From Antedon mediterranea (taxonomy: Eukaryota; Echinodermata; Crinoidea; Comatulida; Antedonidae), in contig NC_092679.1 of NCBI RefSeq assembly GCF_964355755.1, positions 8,806,001 through 8,870,000 on the forward strand: a stretch of DNA of 64,000 nt, read 5' to 3'. The position numbers and the translations under genes are program-made. Within the stretch, counting starts at the first letter, position 1. Each line of letters opens with the position of its first letter. The notes under the pieces are model-generated. The model did no database searches and was not told where the DNA came from. It worked only from the letters and a program-made list of their open reading frames with translations. Shown here in pieces: positions 23,292 to 35,648 of the stretch.

Positions 23292-23916
23292 AGACCCCTT
23301 CCCTGCAATTTTGGACGTTTTTTGGAAAATAATACATATATATCACTTTAAAAACATTAAACCATGTCATTCTCTTCTTAAATGTACGTTTTATGGTAAA
23401 TTATGATAAAAAGTGAGAAACAATGCACTACCTAAGTAGCTCGCGGCGATCGACCTCTCGTGGACGGTCTTAGGCCTAGCCTAGCTAGGCTTAGTTTTGT
23501 AGGCCTAGCTGGTAAACATCGATAACGTACGAACATCGTACGCTAGCTATATACCTAGCCTGACGTTGTATAGTTGCTGCATTAATTGTCTTTCTATTTT
23601 TGCCAGACTCCGTTGATACAAATTGGGGAAAACCCGGTATTTTCGCTGAAAAGTTAGGAGTCTTCCATTTGTTTTGGCTTCACGATCGATCGAAAAGTGG
23701 GCGAATTACAGGTGAAAAACAAAAATATCAATCCGCGTGCAATGCATTTTGGGATTTATAGCGGGCCGCTATAATTATTAGAATCGATTTATTTTTCACA
23801 TTTTTAACCGTTTAAAGACGAAAAAAGTTATCGCAATATGACCATATAGTATTATTTTTACATTAAATATAGTTTGTGATCTTAAATTAGATCTAAAAAA
23901 CGTAGGGAATGGGGCT
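23292..23916 (+). mobile_element. E3: TTAA-flanked element copy
   Basis: 625 bp with TTAA at 23288-23291 and 23917-23920. A private change reads GTCATTCTCTTCTTAAATG where others have GTCATTCCTTGTCTTAAATG. It shares CCGCGTGCAATG with E4 and E8 (others CCGCGCGCAATG) but keeps GGCTTCACGATCG. The D2 about 0.7 kb upstream has CGGTTGCTAATG, shared only with the E4 flank. Confidence 0.9.
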
Positions 23917-26903
23917 TTAAGCACTTTGATGTTTTTATGTTAACTAGTTTTTTCGAAAATCACAAAATGGTCTAAAACGTCTCCAAATGTAATTTGAAGC
24001 TATTCTAAGCACTTGGGTGTTTTTATGTTAACAGTTTTTTCGAAAATCACAAAATGGTCTAAAACGTTTCCAAATGCGATTTGAAGCTATTCTGTACACT
24101 TTGATGCTTTTATTGTAACAAGTTTTTTCAAAAATCACAAAATGGTCTAAAATGTCTCCAAATGCGATTTGAAGCTATTCTAAGCACTTTGGTGTTTTTA
24201 TGGAAACAATTTTTTTCGAAAATCACAAAATGGTCTAAAACGTCTCCAATAGCGATTTGAAGCTTTTCTGTACACTTTGGTGTTTTTATGTTAACAAGTT
24301 TTTTCGAAAATCACAAAATGGTCTAAAACGTTTCCAAATGCGATTTGAAGCTATTCTGTACACTTTGATGCTTTTATGGTAACAAGTTTTTTAGAAAATC
24401 ACAAAATGGTCTAAAACATCTCCAAATGCGATTTAAAGCTATTTTAAGCACTTTTGTGTTTTTGTGTAACCAAGTTTTTTCGAAAATCACAAAAGGGTAA
24501 AAAATGTCTCTAAATGCGATTTGAAGCTACTCTAAGCACTTTGGTGTTTTTATGTTAACAAGTTTTTTCGAAAATCACAAAATGGTCTAAAATGTCTCCA
24601 AATGCGATTTGAAGCTATTCTGTACACTTTGCTGTTTTGTGTGAAAAATGTTTGTCGAAATCCTCAAAATGGTCAAAAACGTTTTTAAATACGATATTAA
24701 GCTATTTTTTGCTCTTTGATGTTTTTGTGTGAAAAGTTTTATCGAAATACTCAAAATGGTCTAAAACGGTTTCTAATGTGATTTTAAGCACTTTGATGTT
24801 TTTGTGTAACCAAGTTTTTTCGAAAATCACAAAATGGTCTAAAATGTCTCCAAATGCGATTTGAAGCTATTCTAAGCACTTTGGTGTTTTTATGAAAACA
24901 ATTTTTTTCGAAAATCACAAAATGGTCTAAAACGTCTCCAATAGCAATTTGAAGCTTTTCTGTACACTTTGGTGTTTTTATGTTAACAAGTTTTTTCGAA
25001 AATCACAAAATGGTCTAAAACGTCTCCAAATGCGATTTGAAGCTATTCTGTACACTTTGATGTTTTTATGTTCACAAGTTTTTTATAAAATCACAAAATG
25101 GTATAAAACGTCTCCAAATGCGATTTGAAGCTATTCTGTACACTTTGATGTTTTTATGTTAACAAGTTTTTTCGAAAATCACAAAAGGGTCTAAAATGTC
25201 TCGAAATGCGATTTGAAGCTATTCTAAGCACTTTGGTGTTTTTATGTTAACAAGTTTTTTCGAAAATCACAAAATGGTCTAAAACGTCTCCAAATGCGAT
25301 TTGAAGCTATTCTAAGCACTTTGGTGTTTTTATGTTAACAAGTTTTTTCGAAAATCACAAAATGGTCTAAAACGTCTCCAAATGCGATTTGAAGCTGTTT
25401 TAAGCACTTTGGTGCTTTTGTGTAACCAAGTTTTTTCGAAAATCACGAAATGGTCTAAAACGTCTCCAAATGCGATTTGAAGCTATTCTAAGCACTTTGG
25501 TGTTTTTACGTTAACAAGTTTTTTCGAAAATCACAAAATGGTCTAAAACGTCTCCAAATGCGATTTGAAGCTATTCTGTACACTTTGATGTTTTTATGTT
25601 AAAAAGTTTTTTCGAAAATCACAAAATGGTCTAAAACATCTACAAATGCGATTTGAAGCTATTCTGTACACTTTGATGTTTTTATGTTAACAAGTTTTTT
25701 CGAAAATCACAAAATGGTCTAAAACGTTTCCAAATGCGATTTGAAGCTATTTTAAGCACTTTTGTGTTTTTGTGTAACCAAGTTTTTTCGAAAATCACAA
25801 AAGGGTCTAAAATTTCTGTAAATGCGATTTGAAGCTATTTAAAGCACTTTGGTGTTTTTAGGTTAACAAGTTTTTTCGAAAATCACAAAATGGTCTAAAA
25901 CGTCTACAAATGCGATTTGAAGCTATTCTAAGCACTTTTGTGTTTTTATGTTAACAAGTTTTTTCGAGAATCACAAAATGGTCTAAAACGTCTCCAAATG
26001 CGATTTGAAGCTATTTTAAGCACTTTGGTGTTTTTGTGTTAACAAGTTTTTCGAAATGCTCAAAATGGTCTAAAACGTCTCCAAATGCGATTTGAAGCTA
26101 TTCTAAGCACTTTGGTGTTTTTATGTTAACAAGTTTTTTCGAGAATCACAAAATGGTCTAAAACGTCTCCAAATGCGATTTGAAGCTATTTTAAGCACTT
26201 TGGTGTTTTTGTGTTAACAAGTTTTTCGAAAATCACAAAATGGTGTAAAACGTCTCCAAATGCGATTTGAAGCTATTCTAAGCACTTTGGTGTTTTTATG
26301 TTAACAAGTTTTTTCGAAAATCACAAAATGGTGTAAAACTTCTCCAAATACGATTTTAAGCTATTCTAAGCAATTTGGTGTTTTTATGTTAACAAGTTTT
26401 TTCGAAAATCACAAAATGGTCTAAAACGTCTCCAAATGCGATTTGAAGTTATTCTGTACACTTTGTTGTTTTGTGAGAATAATTTTTGTCGAAATGCTCA
26501 AAATGGTCAAAAACGTTTTTAAATACGATATTAAGCTATTTTGTGCTCTTTGATGTTTTTGTGTGAAAAGTTTTATCGAAATGCTCAAAATGGTCTAAAA
26601 CGGTTTCTAATGTGATTTTAAGCACTTTGATGTTTTTATGTTAACAACTTTTTTAGAAAATTACAAAATGGTGTAAAACGTCTCCAAATGCAATTTGAAG
26701 CTATTCTAAGCAATTTGGTGTTTTTATGTTAACAAGTTTTTTCGAAATTCACAAAATGGTCTAAAACGTCTCCAAATGCGATTTGAAGCTATTCTAAGCT
26801 CTTTTGTGTTTTTATGTTAACAAGTTTTTTCGAAAATCACAAAAAGGTCTAAAATGTCTCCAAATGTGATTTGAAGCTATTTTAAGCACTTTGGTGTTTT
26901 TGT

Positions 26904-28913
26904 GTTAACAAGTTTTTCGAAAATCACAAAATTGTCTAAAACGTCTCCAAATGCGATTTGAAGCTATTCTGTACACTTTGATGTTTTTATGTTAACAAGT
27001 ATTTTAGAAAATCACAAAATGGTCTATAATGTCTCTAAATGCGATTTGAAGCTATTCTAAGCACTTTGGTGTTTTTATGTTAACAAGTTTTTTTCGAAAA
27101 TCACAAAATGGTCTAAAACGTCTCCAAATGCGATTTGAAGCTATTTTAAGCACTTTGGTGTTTTTGTGTTAACAAGTTTTTCGAAATGCTCAAAATGGTC
27201 TAAAACGTCTCCAAATGCGATTTGAAGCTATTCTAAGCACTTTGGTGTTTTTATGTTAACAAGTTTTTTCGAAAATCACAAAATGGTCTAAAACGTCTCC
27301 AAATGCGGTTTTAAGCTATTCTGTACACTTTGGTGTTTTTATGTTAACAAGTTTTTTTCGAAAATCACAAAATGGTCTAAAACGTCTCCAAATGCGATTT
27401 GAAGCTATTCTGTACACTTTGATGTTTTTATGTTAACAAGTTTTTTCGAAAATCACAAAATGGTCTAAAACGTCTACAAATGCGATTTGAAGCTATTCTA
27501 AGCACTTTTGTGTTTTTATGTTAACAAGTTTTTTCGAAAATCACAAAATGGTCTAAAACGTCTGCAAATGCGATTTGAAGCTATTCTTAGCACATTGGTG
27601 TTTTTATTTAAACAAATTTTTTCGAAACTCACAAAATGGTCTAAAACGTCTCCAAATGCGATTTGAAGCTATTTTAAGCACTTTGGTGTTTTTGTGTTAA
27701 CAAGTTTTTCTAAATGCTCAAAATGGTCTAAAACGTTTTTAAACACGATAATAAGCTATTTTGTGCTCTTTGATGTTTTTTTGTGAAAAGTTTTAGCGAA
27801 ATGCTCAAAATGGTCTAAAACGATTTCTAATGTGATTTTAAGCACTTTGATGTTTTTATGTTAACTAGTTTTTTCGAAAATCAAAAATGGTCTAAAACGT
27901 CTCCAAATGTGATTTGAAGCTATTCTAAGCACTTTGGTGTTTTTATGTTAACAGTTTTTTCGAAAATCACAAAATGGTCTAAAACGTTTCCAAATGCGAT
28001 TTGAAGCTATTCTGTACACTTTGATGTTTTTATGGTAACAAGTTTTTTAGAAAATCACAAAATGGTCTAAAACATCTCCAAATGCGATTTAAAGCTATTT
28101 TAAGCACTTTTGTGTTTTTGTGTAACCAAGTTTTTTCGAAAATCACAAAAGGGTCTAAAATGTCTCTAAATGCGATTTGAAGCTACTCTAAGCACTTTGG
28201 TGTTTTTATGTTAACAAGTTTTTTCGAAAATCAATAAATGGTCTGAAATTTCTCCAAATGCGATTTGAAGCTATTCTGTACACTTTACTGTTTTGTGTGA
28301 AAAATGTTTGTCGAAATCCTCAAAATGGTCAAAAACGTTTTTAAATACGATATTAAGCTATTTTGTGCTCTTTGATGTTTTTGTGTGAAAAGTTTTATCG
28401 AAATACTCAAAATGGTCTAAAACGGTTTCTAATGTGATTTTAAGCACTTTGATGTTTTTGTGTAACCAAGTTTTTTCGAAAATCACAAAATGGTCTAAAA
28501 TGTCTCCAAATGCGATTTGAAGCTATTCTAAGCACTTTGGTGTTTTTATGGAAACAATTTTTTTCGAAAATCACAAAATGGTCTAAAACGTCTCCAATAG
28601 CAATTTGAAGTTTTTCTGTACACTTTGGTGTTTTTATGTTAACAAGTTTTTTCGAAAATCACAAAATGGTCTAAAACGTCTCCCAATGCGATTTGAAGCT
28701 ATTCTGTACACTTTGATGTTTTTATGTTAACAAGTTTTTTATAAAATCACAAAATGGTCTAAAACGTCTCCAAATGCGATTTGAAGCTATTCTGTACACT
28801 TTGATGTTTTTATGTTAACAAGTTTTTTCGAAAATCACAAAATGGTCTAAAACGTCTCCAAATGCGATTTGAAGCTATTTTAAGCACTTTGGTGTTTTTG
28901 TGTTCACAAGTTT
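26904..28913 (+). repeat. Higher-order core A5
   Basis: Offset of 11114 from A4, with TGCGGTTTTA at 27304. The empty TTAA site is at 27838-27841. Private changes: ACACGATAATAAGC (about 27747) in D1', GGTCTGAAATTTC (about 28240) and GAAGTTTTTCTG (about 28607). Confidence 0.9.
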
Positions 28914-30432
28914 TTCGAAATGCTCAAAATGGTCTAAAACGTCTCCAAATGCGATTTGAAGCTATTCTAAGCACTTTGGTGTTTTTATGTTAACAAGTTT
29001 TTTCGAAAATCACAAAATGGTATAAAACGTCTCCAAATGCGATTTGAAGCTATTCTAAGCACTTTGGTGTTTTTATGTTAACAAGTTTTTTCGAAAATCA
29101 CAAAATGGTCTAAAACGTTTCCAAATGCGATTTGAAGCTATTCTGTACACTTTGATGTTTTGTGTGAAAATTTTCTTTCGAAATGCTCAAAATGGTCAAA
29201 AACGTTTTTAAATACGATATTAAGCTACTTTGTGCTCTTTGATGTTTTTGTGTGAAATGTTTTATCGAAATGCTCAAAATGGTCTAAAACGGTTTCTAAT
29301 GTGATTTCAAGCACTTTGATGTTTTTGTGTAACCAAGTTTTTCGAAAATCACAAAATTGTCTAAAACGTCTCCAAATGCGATTTGAAGCTATTCTGTACA
29401 CTTTGATGTTTTTATGTTAACAAGTTTTTCGAAAATCACAAAATGGTCTAAAACGTCTCCAAATGCGATTTTAAGCTATTCTAAGCACTTTGGTGTTTTT
29501 ATGTTAACAAGTTTTTTGGAAAATCACAAAATGGTCTAAAACGTCTCTAAATGCGATTTGAAGCTTTTCTGTACACTTTGATGTTTTTATGTTAACAACT
29601 TTTTTCGAAAATCACAAAATGGTCTAAAATGTCTCCAAATGCGATTTGAAGCTATTCTAAGCACTTTGGTGTTTTTATGGAAACAATTTTTTTCGAAAAT
29701 CACAAAATGGTCTAAAACGTCTCCAATAGCGATTTGAAGCTTTTCTGTACACTTTGGTGTTTTTATGTTAACAAGTTTTTTCGAAAATCACAAAATGGTC
29801 TAAAACGTCTCCAAATGCGATTTGAAGCTATTCTGTACACTTTGATGTTTTTATGTTAACTAGTTTTTTCGAAAATCACAAAATGGTCTAAAACGTCTAC
29901 AAATGCGATTTGAAGCTATTCTGTACACTTTGATGTTTTTATGTTAACAAGTTTTTTCGAAAATCACAAAATGGTCTAAAACGTTTCCAAATGCGATTTG
30001 AAGCTATTCTGTACACTTTGATGTTTTGTGTGAAAATTTTCTGTCGAAATGCTCAAAATGGTCAAAAACGTTTTTAAATACGATATTAAGCTACTTTGTG
30101 CTCTTTGATGTTTTTGTGTGAAATGTTTTATCGAAATGCTCAAAATGGTCTAAAACGGTTTCTAATGTGATTTCAAGCACTTTGATGTTTTTGTATAACC
30201 AAGTTTTTCGAAAATCACAAAATTGTCTAAAACGTCTCCAAATGCAATTTGAAGCTATTCTGTACACTTTGATGTTTTTATGTTAACAAGTTTTTCGAAA
30301 ATCACAAAATGGTCTAAAACGTCTCCAAATGCGATTTTAAGCTATTCTAAGAACTTTGGTATTTTTATGTTAACAAGTTTTTCGAAAATCACAAAATTGT
30401 CTAAAACGTCTCCAAATGCGATTTGAAGCTAT

Positions 30433-30838
30433 TCTGTACACTTTGATGTTTTTATGTTAACAACTTTTTTCGAAAATCACAAAATGGTCTAAAATGTCTC
30501 CAAAATGCGATTTGAAGTTATTCTAAGCACTTTGGTGTTTTTATGGAAACAATTTTTTTCGAAAATCACAAAATGGTCTAAAACGTCTCCAATAGCGATT
30601 TGAAGCTTTTCTGTACACTTTGGTGTTTTTATGTTAACAAGTTTTTTCGAAAATCACAAAATGGTCTAAAACGTCTACAAATGCGATTTGAAGCTATTCT
30701 AAGCACTTTTGTGTTTTTATGTTAACAAGTTTTTTCGAAAATCACAAAATGGTCTAAAACGTCTGCAAATGCGATTTGAAGCTATTCTTAGCACATTGGT
30801 GTTTTTATTTAAACAAATTTTTTCGAAACTCACAAAAT
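30433..30838 (+). repeat. Partial extra B module (616-bp internal duplication)
   Basis: This 406-bp stretch recurs at 31049-31454, exactly 616 bp away, including the CTCCAAAATGCG and GAAGTTATTC markers. The 210 bp between the copies carries CACAAAATGTTCTAAAACG, a standard-monomer variant otherwise seen only near 21870 and 33600. The event is therefore not a simple local duplication and probably involved sequence from another place in the array. Confidence 0.8.
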
Positions 30839-31048
30839 TGTCTAAAACGTCTCCAAATGCGATTTGAAGCTATTCTGTACACTTTGATGTTTTTATGTTA
30901 ACAAGTTTTTCGAAAATCACAAAATGGTCTAAAACGTCTCCAAATGCGATTTTAAGCTATTCTAAGCACTTTGGTGTTTTTATGTTAACAAGTTTTTTTG
31001 AAAATCACAAAATGTTCTAAAACGTCTCTAAATGCGATTTGAAGCTTT

Positions 31049-31697
31049 TCTGTACACTTTGATGTTTTTATGTTAACAACTTTTTTCGAAAATCACAAAA
31101 TGGTCTAAAATGTCTCCAAAATGCGATTTGAAGTTATTCTAAGCACTTTGGTGTTTTTATGGAAACAATTTTTTTCGAAAATCACAAAATGGTCTAAAAC
31201 GTCTCCAATAGCGATTTGAAGCTTTTCTGTACACTTTGGTGTTTTTATGTTAACAAGTTTTTTCGAAAATCACAAAATGGTCTAAAACGTCTACAAATGC
31301 GATTTGAAGCTATTCTAAGCACTTTTGTGTTTTTATGTTAACAAGTTTTTTCGAAAATCACAAAATGGTCTAAAACGTCTGCAAATGCGATTTGAAGCTA
31401 TTCTTAGCACATTGGTGTTTTTATTTAAACAAATTTTTTCGAAACTCACAAAATGGTCTAAAACGTCTCCAAATGCGATTGCAAGCTATTTTAAGCACTT
31501 TGGTATTTTTGTGTTAACAAGTTTTTCGAAATGCTCAAAATGGTCTAAAACGTTTTTAAACACGATATTAAGCTATTTTGTGCTCTTTGATTTTTTTTGT
31601 GAAAAGTTTTAGCGAAATGCTCAAAATGGTCTAAAACGATTTCTAATGTGATTTTAAGGACTTTGATGTTTTTATGTTAACTAGTTTTTTCGAAAAT
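31049..31697 (+). repeat. Module B3
   Basis: Full B module at an offset of 11730 from B2, except that its first monomer differs (GAAGCTTTTCTG in place of GAAGCTATTCTG). The empty TTAA site is at 31654-31657. Confidence 0.9.
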
Positions 31698-34160
31698 CAC
31701 AAAATGGTCTAAAACGTCTCCAAATGCGATTTGAAGCTATTTTAAGCACTTAGGTGCTTTTGTGTAACCAAGTTTTTTCGAAAATCACAAAAAGGTCTAA
31801 AATGTCTCCAAATGTGATTTGAAGCTATTTTAAGCACTTTGGTGTTTTTGTGTTAACAAGTTTTTCGAAAATCACAAAATTGTCTAAAACGTCTCCAAAT
31901 GCGATTTGAAGCTATTCTGTACACTTTGATGTTTTTATGTTAACAAGTATTTTAGAAAATCACAAAATGGTCTATAATGTGTCTAAATGCGATTTGAAGC
32001 TATTCTAAGCACTTTGGTGTTTTTGTGTTAACAAGTTTTTCGAAATGCTCAAAATGGTCTAAAACGTCTCCAAATGCGATTTGAAGCTATTCTAAGCACT
32101 TTGGTGTTTTTATGTTAACAAGTTTTTTCGAAAATCACAAAATGGTCTAAAACGTCTCCAAATGCGATTTGAAGCTATTCTGTACACTTTGATGTTTTTA
32201 TGTTAACAAGTTTTTTCGAAAATCACAAAATGGTCTAAAACGTTTCCAAATGCGATTTGAAGCTATTCTGTACACTTTGATGTTTTGTGTGAAAATTTTC
32301 TGTCGAAATGCTCAAAATGGTCAAAAACGTTTTTAAATACGATATTAAGCTACTTTGTGCTCTTTGATGTTTTTGTGTGAAATGTTTTATCGAAATGCTC
32401 AAAATGGTCTAAAACGGTTTCTAATGTGATTTCAAGCACTTTGATGTTTTTATGTTAACAAGTTTTTTCGAAAATCACAAAATGGTCTAAAACGTTTCCA
32501 AATGCGATTTGAAGCTATTCTGTACACTTTGATGTTTTGTGTGAAAATTTTCTGTCGAAATGCTCAAAATGGTCAAAAACGTTTTTAAATACGATATTAA
32601 GCTACTTCGTGCTCTTTGATGTTTTTGTGTGAAATGTTTTATCGAAATGCTCAAAATGGTCTAAAACGGTTTCTAATGTGATTTCAAGCACTTTGATGTT
32701 TTTGTGTAACCAAGTTTTTCGAAAATCACAAAATTGTCTAAAACGTCTCCAAATGCGATTTGAAGCTATTCTGTACACTTTGATGTTTTTATGTTAACAA
32801 GTATTTTAGAAAATCACAAAATGGTCTATAATGTCTCTAAATGCGATTTGAAGCTATTCTAAGCACTTTGGTGTTTTTATGTTAACAAGTTTTTTCGAAA
32901 ATCACAAAATGGTCTAAAACGTCTCCAAATGCGATTTGAAGCTATTTTAAGCACTTTGGTGTTTTTGTGTTAACAAGTTTTTCGAAATGCTCAAAATGGT
33001 CTAAAACGTATCCAAATGCGATTTGAAGCTATTCTAAGCACTTTGGTGTTTTTATGTTAACAAGTTTTTTCGAAAATCACAAAATGGTCTAAAACGTCTC
33101 CAAATGCGATTTTAAGCTATTCTGTACACTTTGATGTTTTTATGTTAACAAGTTTTTTCGAAAATCACAAAATGGTCTAAAACGTTTCCAAATGCGATTT
33201 GAAGCTATTCTGTACACTTTGATGTTTTGTGTGAAAATTTTCTGTCGAAATGCTCAAAATGGTCAAAAACGTTTTTAAATACGATATTAAGCTACTTTGT
33301 GCTCTTTGATGTTTTTGTGTGAAATGTTTTATCGAAATGCTCAAAATGGTCTAAAACGGTTTCTAATGTGATTTCAAGCACTTTGATGTTTTTGTGTAAC
33401 CAAGTTTTTCGAAAATCACAAAATTGTCTAAAACGTCTCCAAATGCGATTTGAAGCTATTCTGTACACTTTGATGTTTTTATGTTAACAAGTTTTTCGAA
33501 AATCACAAAATGGTCTAAAACGTCTCCAAATGCGATTTTAAGCTATTCTAAGCACTTTGGTGTTTTTATGTTAACAAGTTTTTTTGAAAATCACAAAATG
33601 TTCTAAAACGTCTCTAAATGCGATTTGAAGCTTTTCTGTACACTTTGATGTTTTTATGTTAACAACTTTTTTCGAAAATCACAAAATGGTCTAAAATGTC
33701 TCCAAATGCGATTTGAAGCTATTCTAAGCACTTTGGTGTTTTTATGGAAACAATTTTTTTCGAAAATCACAAAATGGTCTAAAACGTCTACATTAGCGAT
33801 TTGAAGCTTTTCTGTACACTTTGGTGTTTTTATGTTAACAAGTTTTTTCGAAAATCACAAAATGGTCTAAAACGTCTCCAAATGCGATTTGAAGCTATTT
33901 TAAGCACTTTGGTGTTTTTATCTTAACAAGTTTTTTCGAAAATCACAAAATGGTCTAAAACGTCTCCAAATGCGATTTGAAGCTATTCTAAGCACTTTGG
34001 TGTTTTTATGTTAACAAGTTTTTTCAAAAATCACAAAACGGTCTAAAACGTCTCCAAATGCGATTTGAAGCTATTCTGTACACTTTGATGTTTTTATGTT
34101 AACAAGTTTTTTCAAAAATCACAAAATGGTCTAAAACGTTTCCAAATGCGATTTGAAGCT

Positions 34161-34190
34161 ATTCAAATAGCATTTGATGTTTTGTGTGAA
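34161..34190 (+). repeat. Patch replacement inside a D1 monomer, second copy
   Basis: Same AAATAGCATTTGATG patch as at 22431-22460, carried by the 11-kb duplication. Confidence 0.75.
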
Positions 34191-35021
34191 AATTTTCTGT
34201 CGAAATGCTCAAAATGGTCAAAAACGTTTTTAAATACGATATTAAGCTACTTTGTGCTCTTTGATGTTTTTGTGTGAAAAGTTTTATCGAAATGCTCAAA
34301 ATGGTCTAAAACGGTTGCTAATGTGATTTCAAGCACTTTGATGTTTTTGTGTAACCAAGTTTTTCGAAAATCACAAAATTGTCTAAAACGTCTCCAAATG
34401 CGATTTGAAGCTATTCTGTACACTTTGATGTTTTTATGTTAACAAGTTTTTCGAAAATCACAAAATGGTCTAAAACGTCTCCAAATGCGATTTGAAGCTA
34501 ATCTTAGCACTTTGGTGTTTTTATGTTAACAAGTTTTTTCGAAAATTACAAAATGGTCTAAAACGTCTCCAAATGCGATTTGAAGCTATTCTGTACACTT
34601 TGATGTTTTTATGTTAACAAGTTTTTTCGAAAATCAAAAATGGTCTAAAACGTCTACAAATGCGATTTGAAGCTATTCTAAGCACTTTTGTGTTTTTATG
34701 TTAACAAGTTTTTTCGAAAATCACAAAATGGTCTAAAACGTCTGCAAATGCGATTTGAAGCTATTCTTAGCACATTGGTGTTTTTATTTAAACAAATTTT
34801 TTCGAAACTCACAAAATGGTCTAAAACGTCTCCAAATGCGATTTGAAGCTATTTTAAGCACTTTGGTGTTTTTGTGTTAACAAGTTTTTCGAAATGCTCA
34901 AAATGGTCTAAAACGTTTTTAAACACGATATTAAGCTATTTTGTGCTCTTTGATGTTTTTTTGTGAAAAGTTTTAGCGAAATGCTCAAAATGGTGTAAAA
35001 CGATTTCTAATGTGATTTTAA

Positions 35022-35648
35022 AGACCCCTTCCCTGCAATTTTGGACGTTTTTTTGGAAAATAATACATATATATCACTTTAAAAACATTAAACCATGTCA
35101 TTCCTTGTCTTAAATGTACGTTTTATGGTAAATTATGATAAAAAGTGAGAAACAATGCACTACCTAAGTAGCTCGCGGCGATCGACCTCTCGTGGACGGT
35201 CTTAGGCCTAGCCTAGCTAGGCTTAGTTTTGTAGGCCTAGCTGGTAAACATCGATAACGTACGAACATCGTACGCTAGCTATATACCTAGCCTGACGTTG
35301 TATAGTTGCTGCATTAATTGTCTTTCTATTTTTGCCAGACTCCGTTGATACAAATTGGGGAAAACCCGGTATTTTCGCTGAAAAGTTAGGAGTCTTCCAT
35401 TTGTTTTGGCTTTACGATCGATCGAAAAGTGGGCGAATTACAGGTGAAAAACAAAAATATCAATCCGCGTGCAATGCATTTTGGGATTTATAGCGGGCCG
35501 CTATAATTATTAGAATCGATTTATTTTTCACATTTTTAACCGTTTAAAGACGAAAAAAGTTATCGCAATATGACCATATAGTATTATTTTTACATTAAAT
35601 ATAGTTTGTGATCTTAAATTAGATCTAAAAAACGTAGGGAATGGGGCT
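35022..35648 (+). mobile_element. E4: TTAA-flanked element copy
   Basis: 627 bp with TTAA at 35018-35021 and 35649-35652. It has one extra T in the GGACGTTTTTTT run near the left end. It carries GGCTTTACGATCG (shared only with E8) and CCGCGTGCAATG (shared with E3 and E8). Confidence 0.9.

Larger units (their letters stand above)
15708..26120 (+). repeat. About 11-kb duplication, copy 1 (partner 26822-38370)
   Basis: Colinear with 26822-38370. The offset is 11114 up to about 19310, then 11730 through E3/E4 (19595 matches 31325), then about 12248 after a 516 bp difference near 25750. Both copies contain an A core, a B module, an element and the AAATAGCATTTGATG patch. Ends were placed where the two copies stop matching and are approximate. 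The stretch 26121-26821 is not represented at the end of copy 2. Confidence 0.85.
23917..35021 (+). repeat. 88-bp satellite array, segment 4 (E3 to E4)
   Basis: About 11.1 kb of satellite holding core A5 and module B3. The stretch 24.6-26.7 kb contains variants seen otherwise only after E4: TTTGCTGTTTTGTG, CTATTTTTTGCTC, GAAGCTGTTTTAAGC, AATCACGAAATGG and TTTTTACGTTAAC. Between 26121 and 26821 several monomers are private, including GTGAGAATAATTTTTGTCG (about 26474) and GGTGTAAAACG in standard monomers. Confidence 0.97.

Noticed and set aside
26230-26680. GGTGTAAAACG as a marker unique to element-bearing monomers
   Set aside because: The same word occurs in standard monomers here without an element. 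It is diagnostic only among D1'-D2' pairs.
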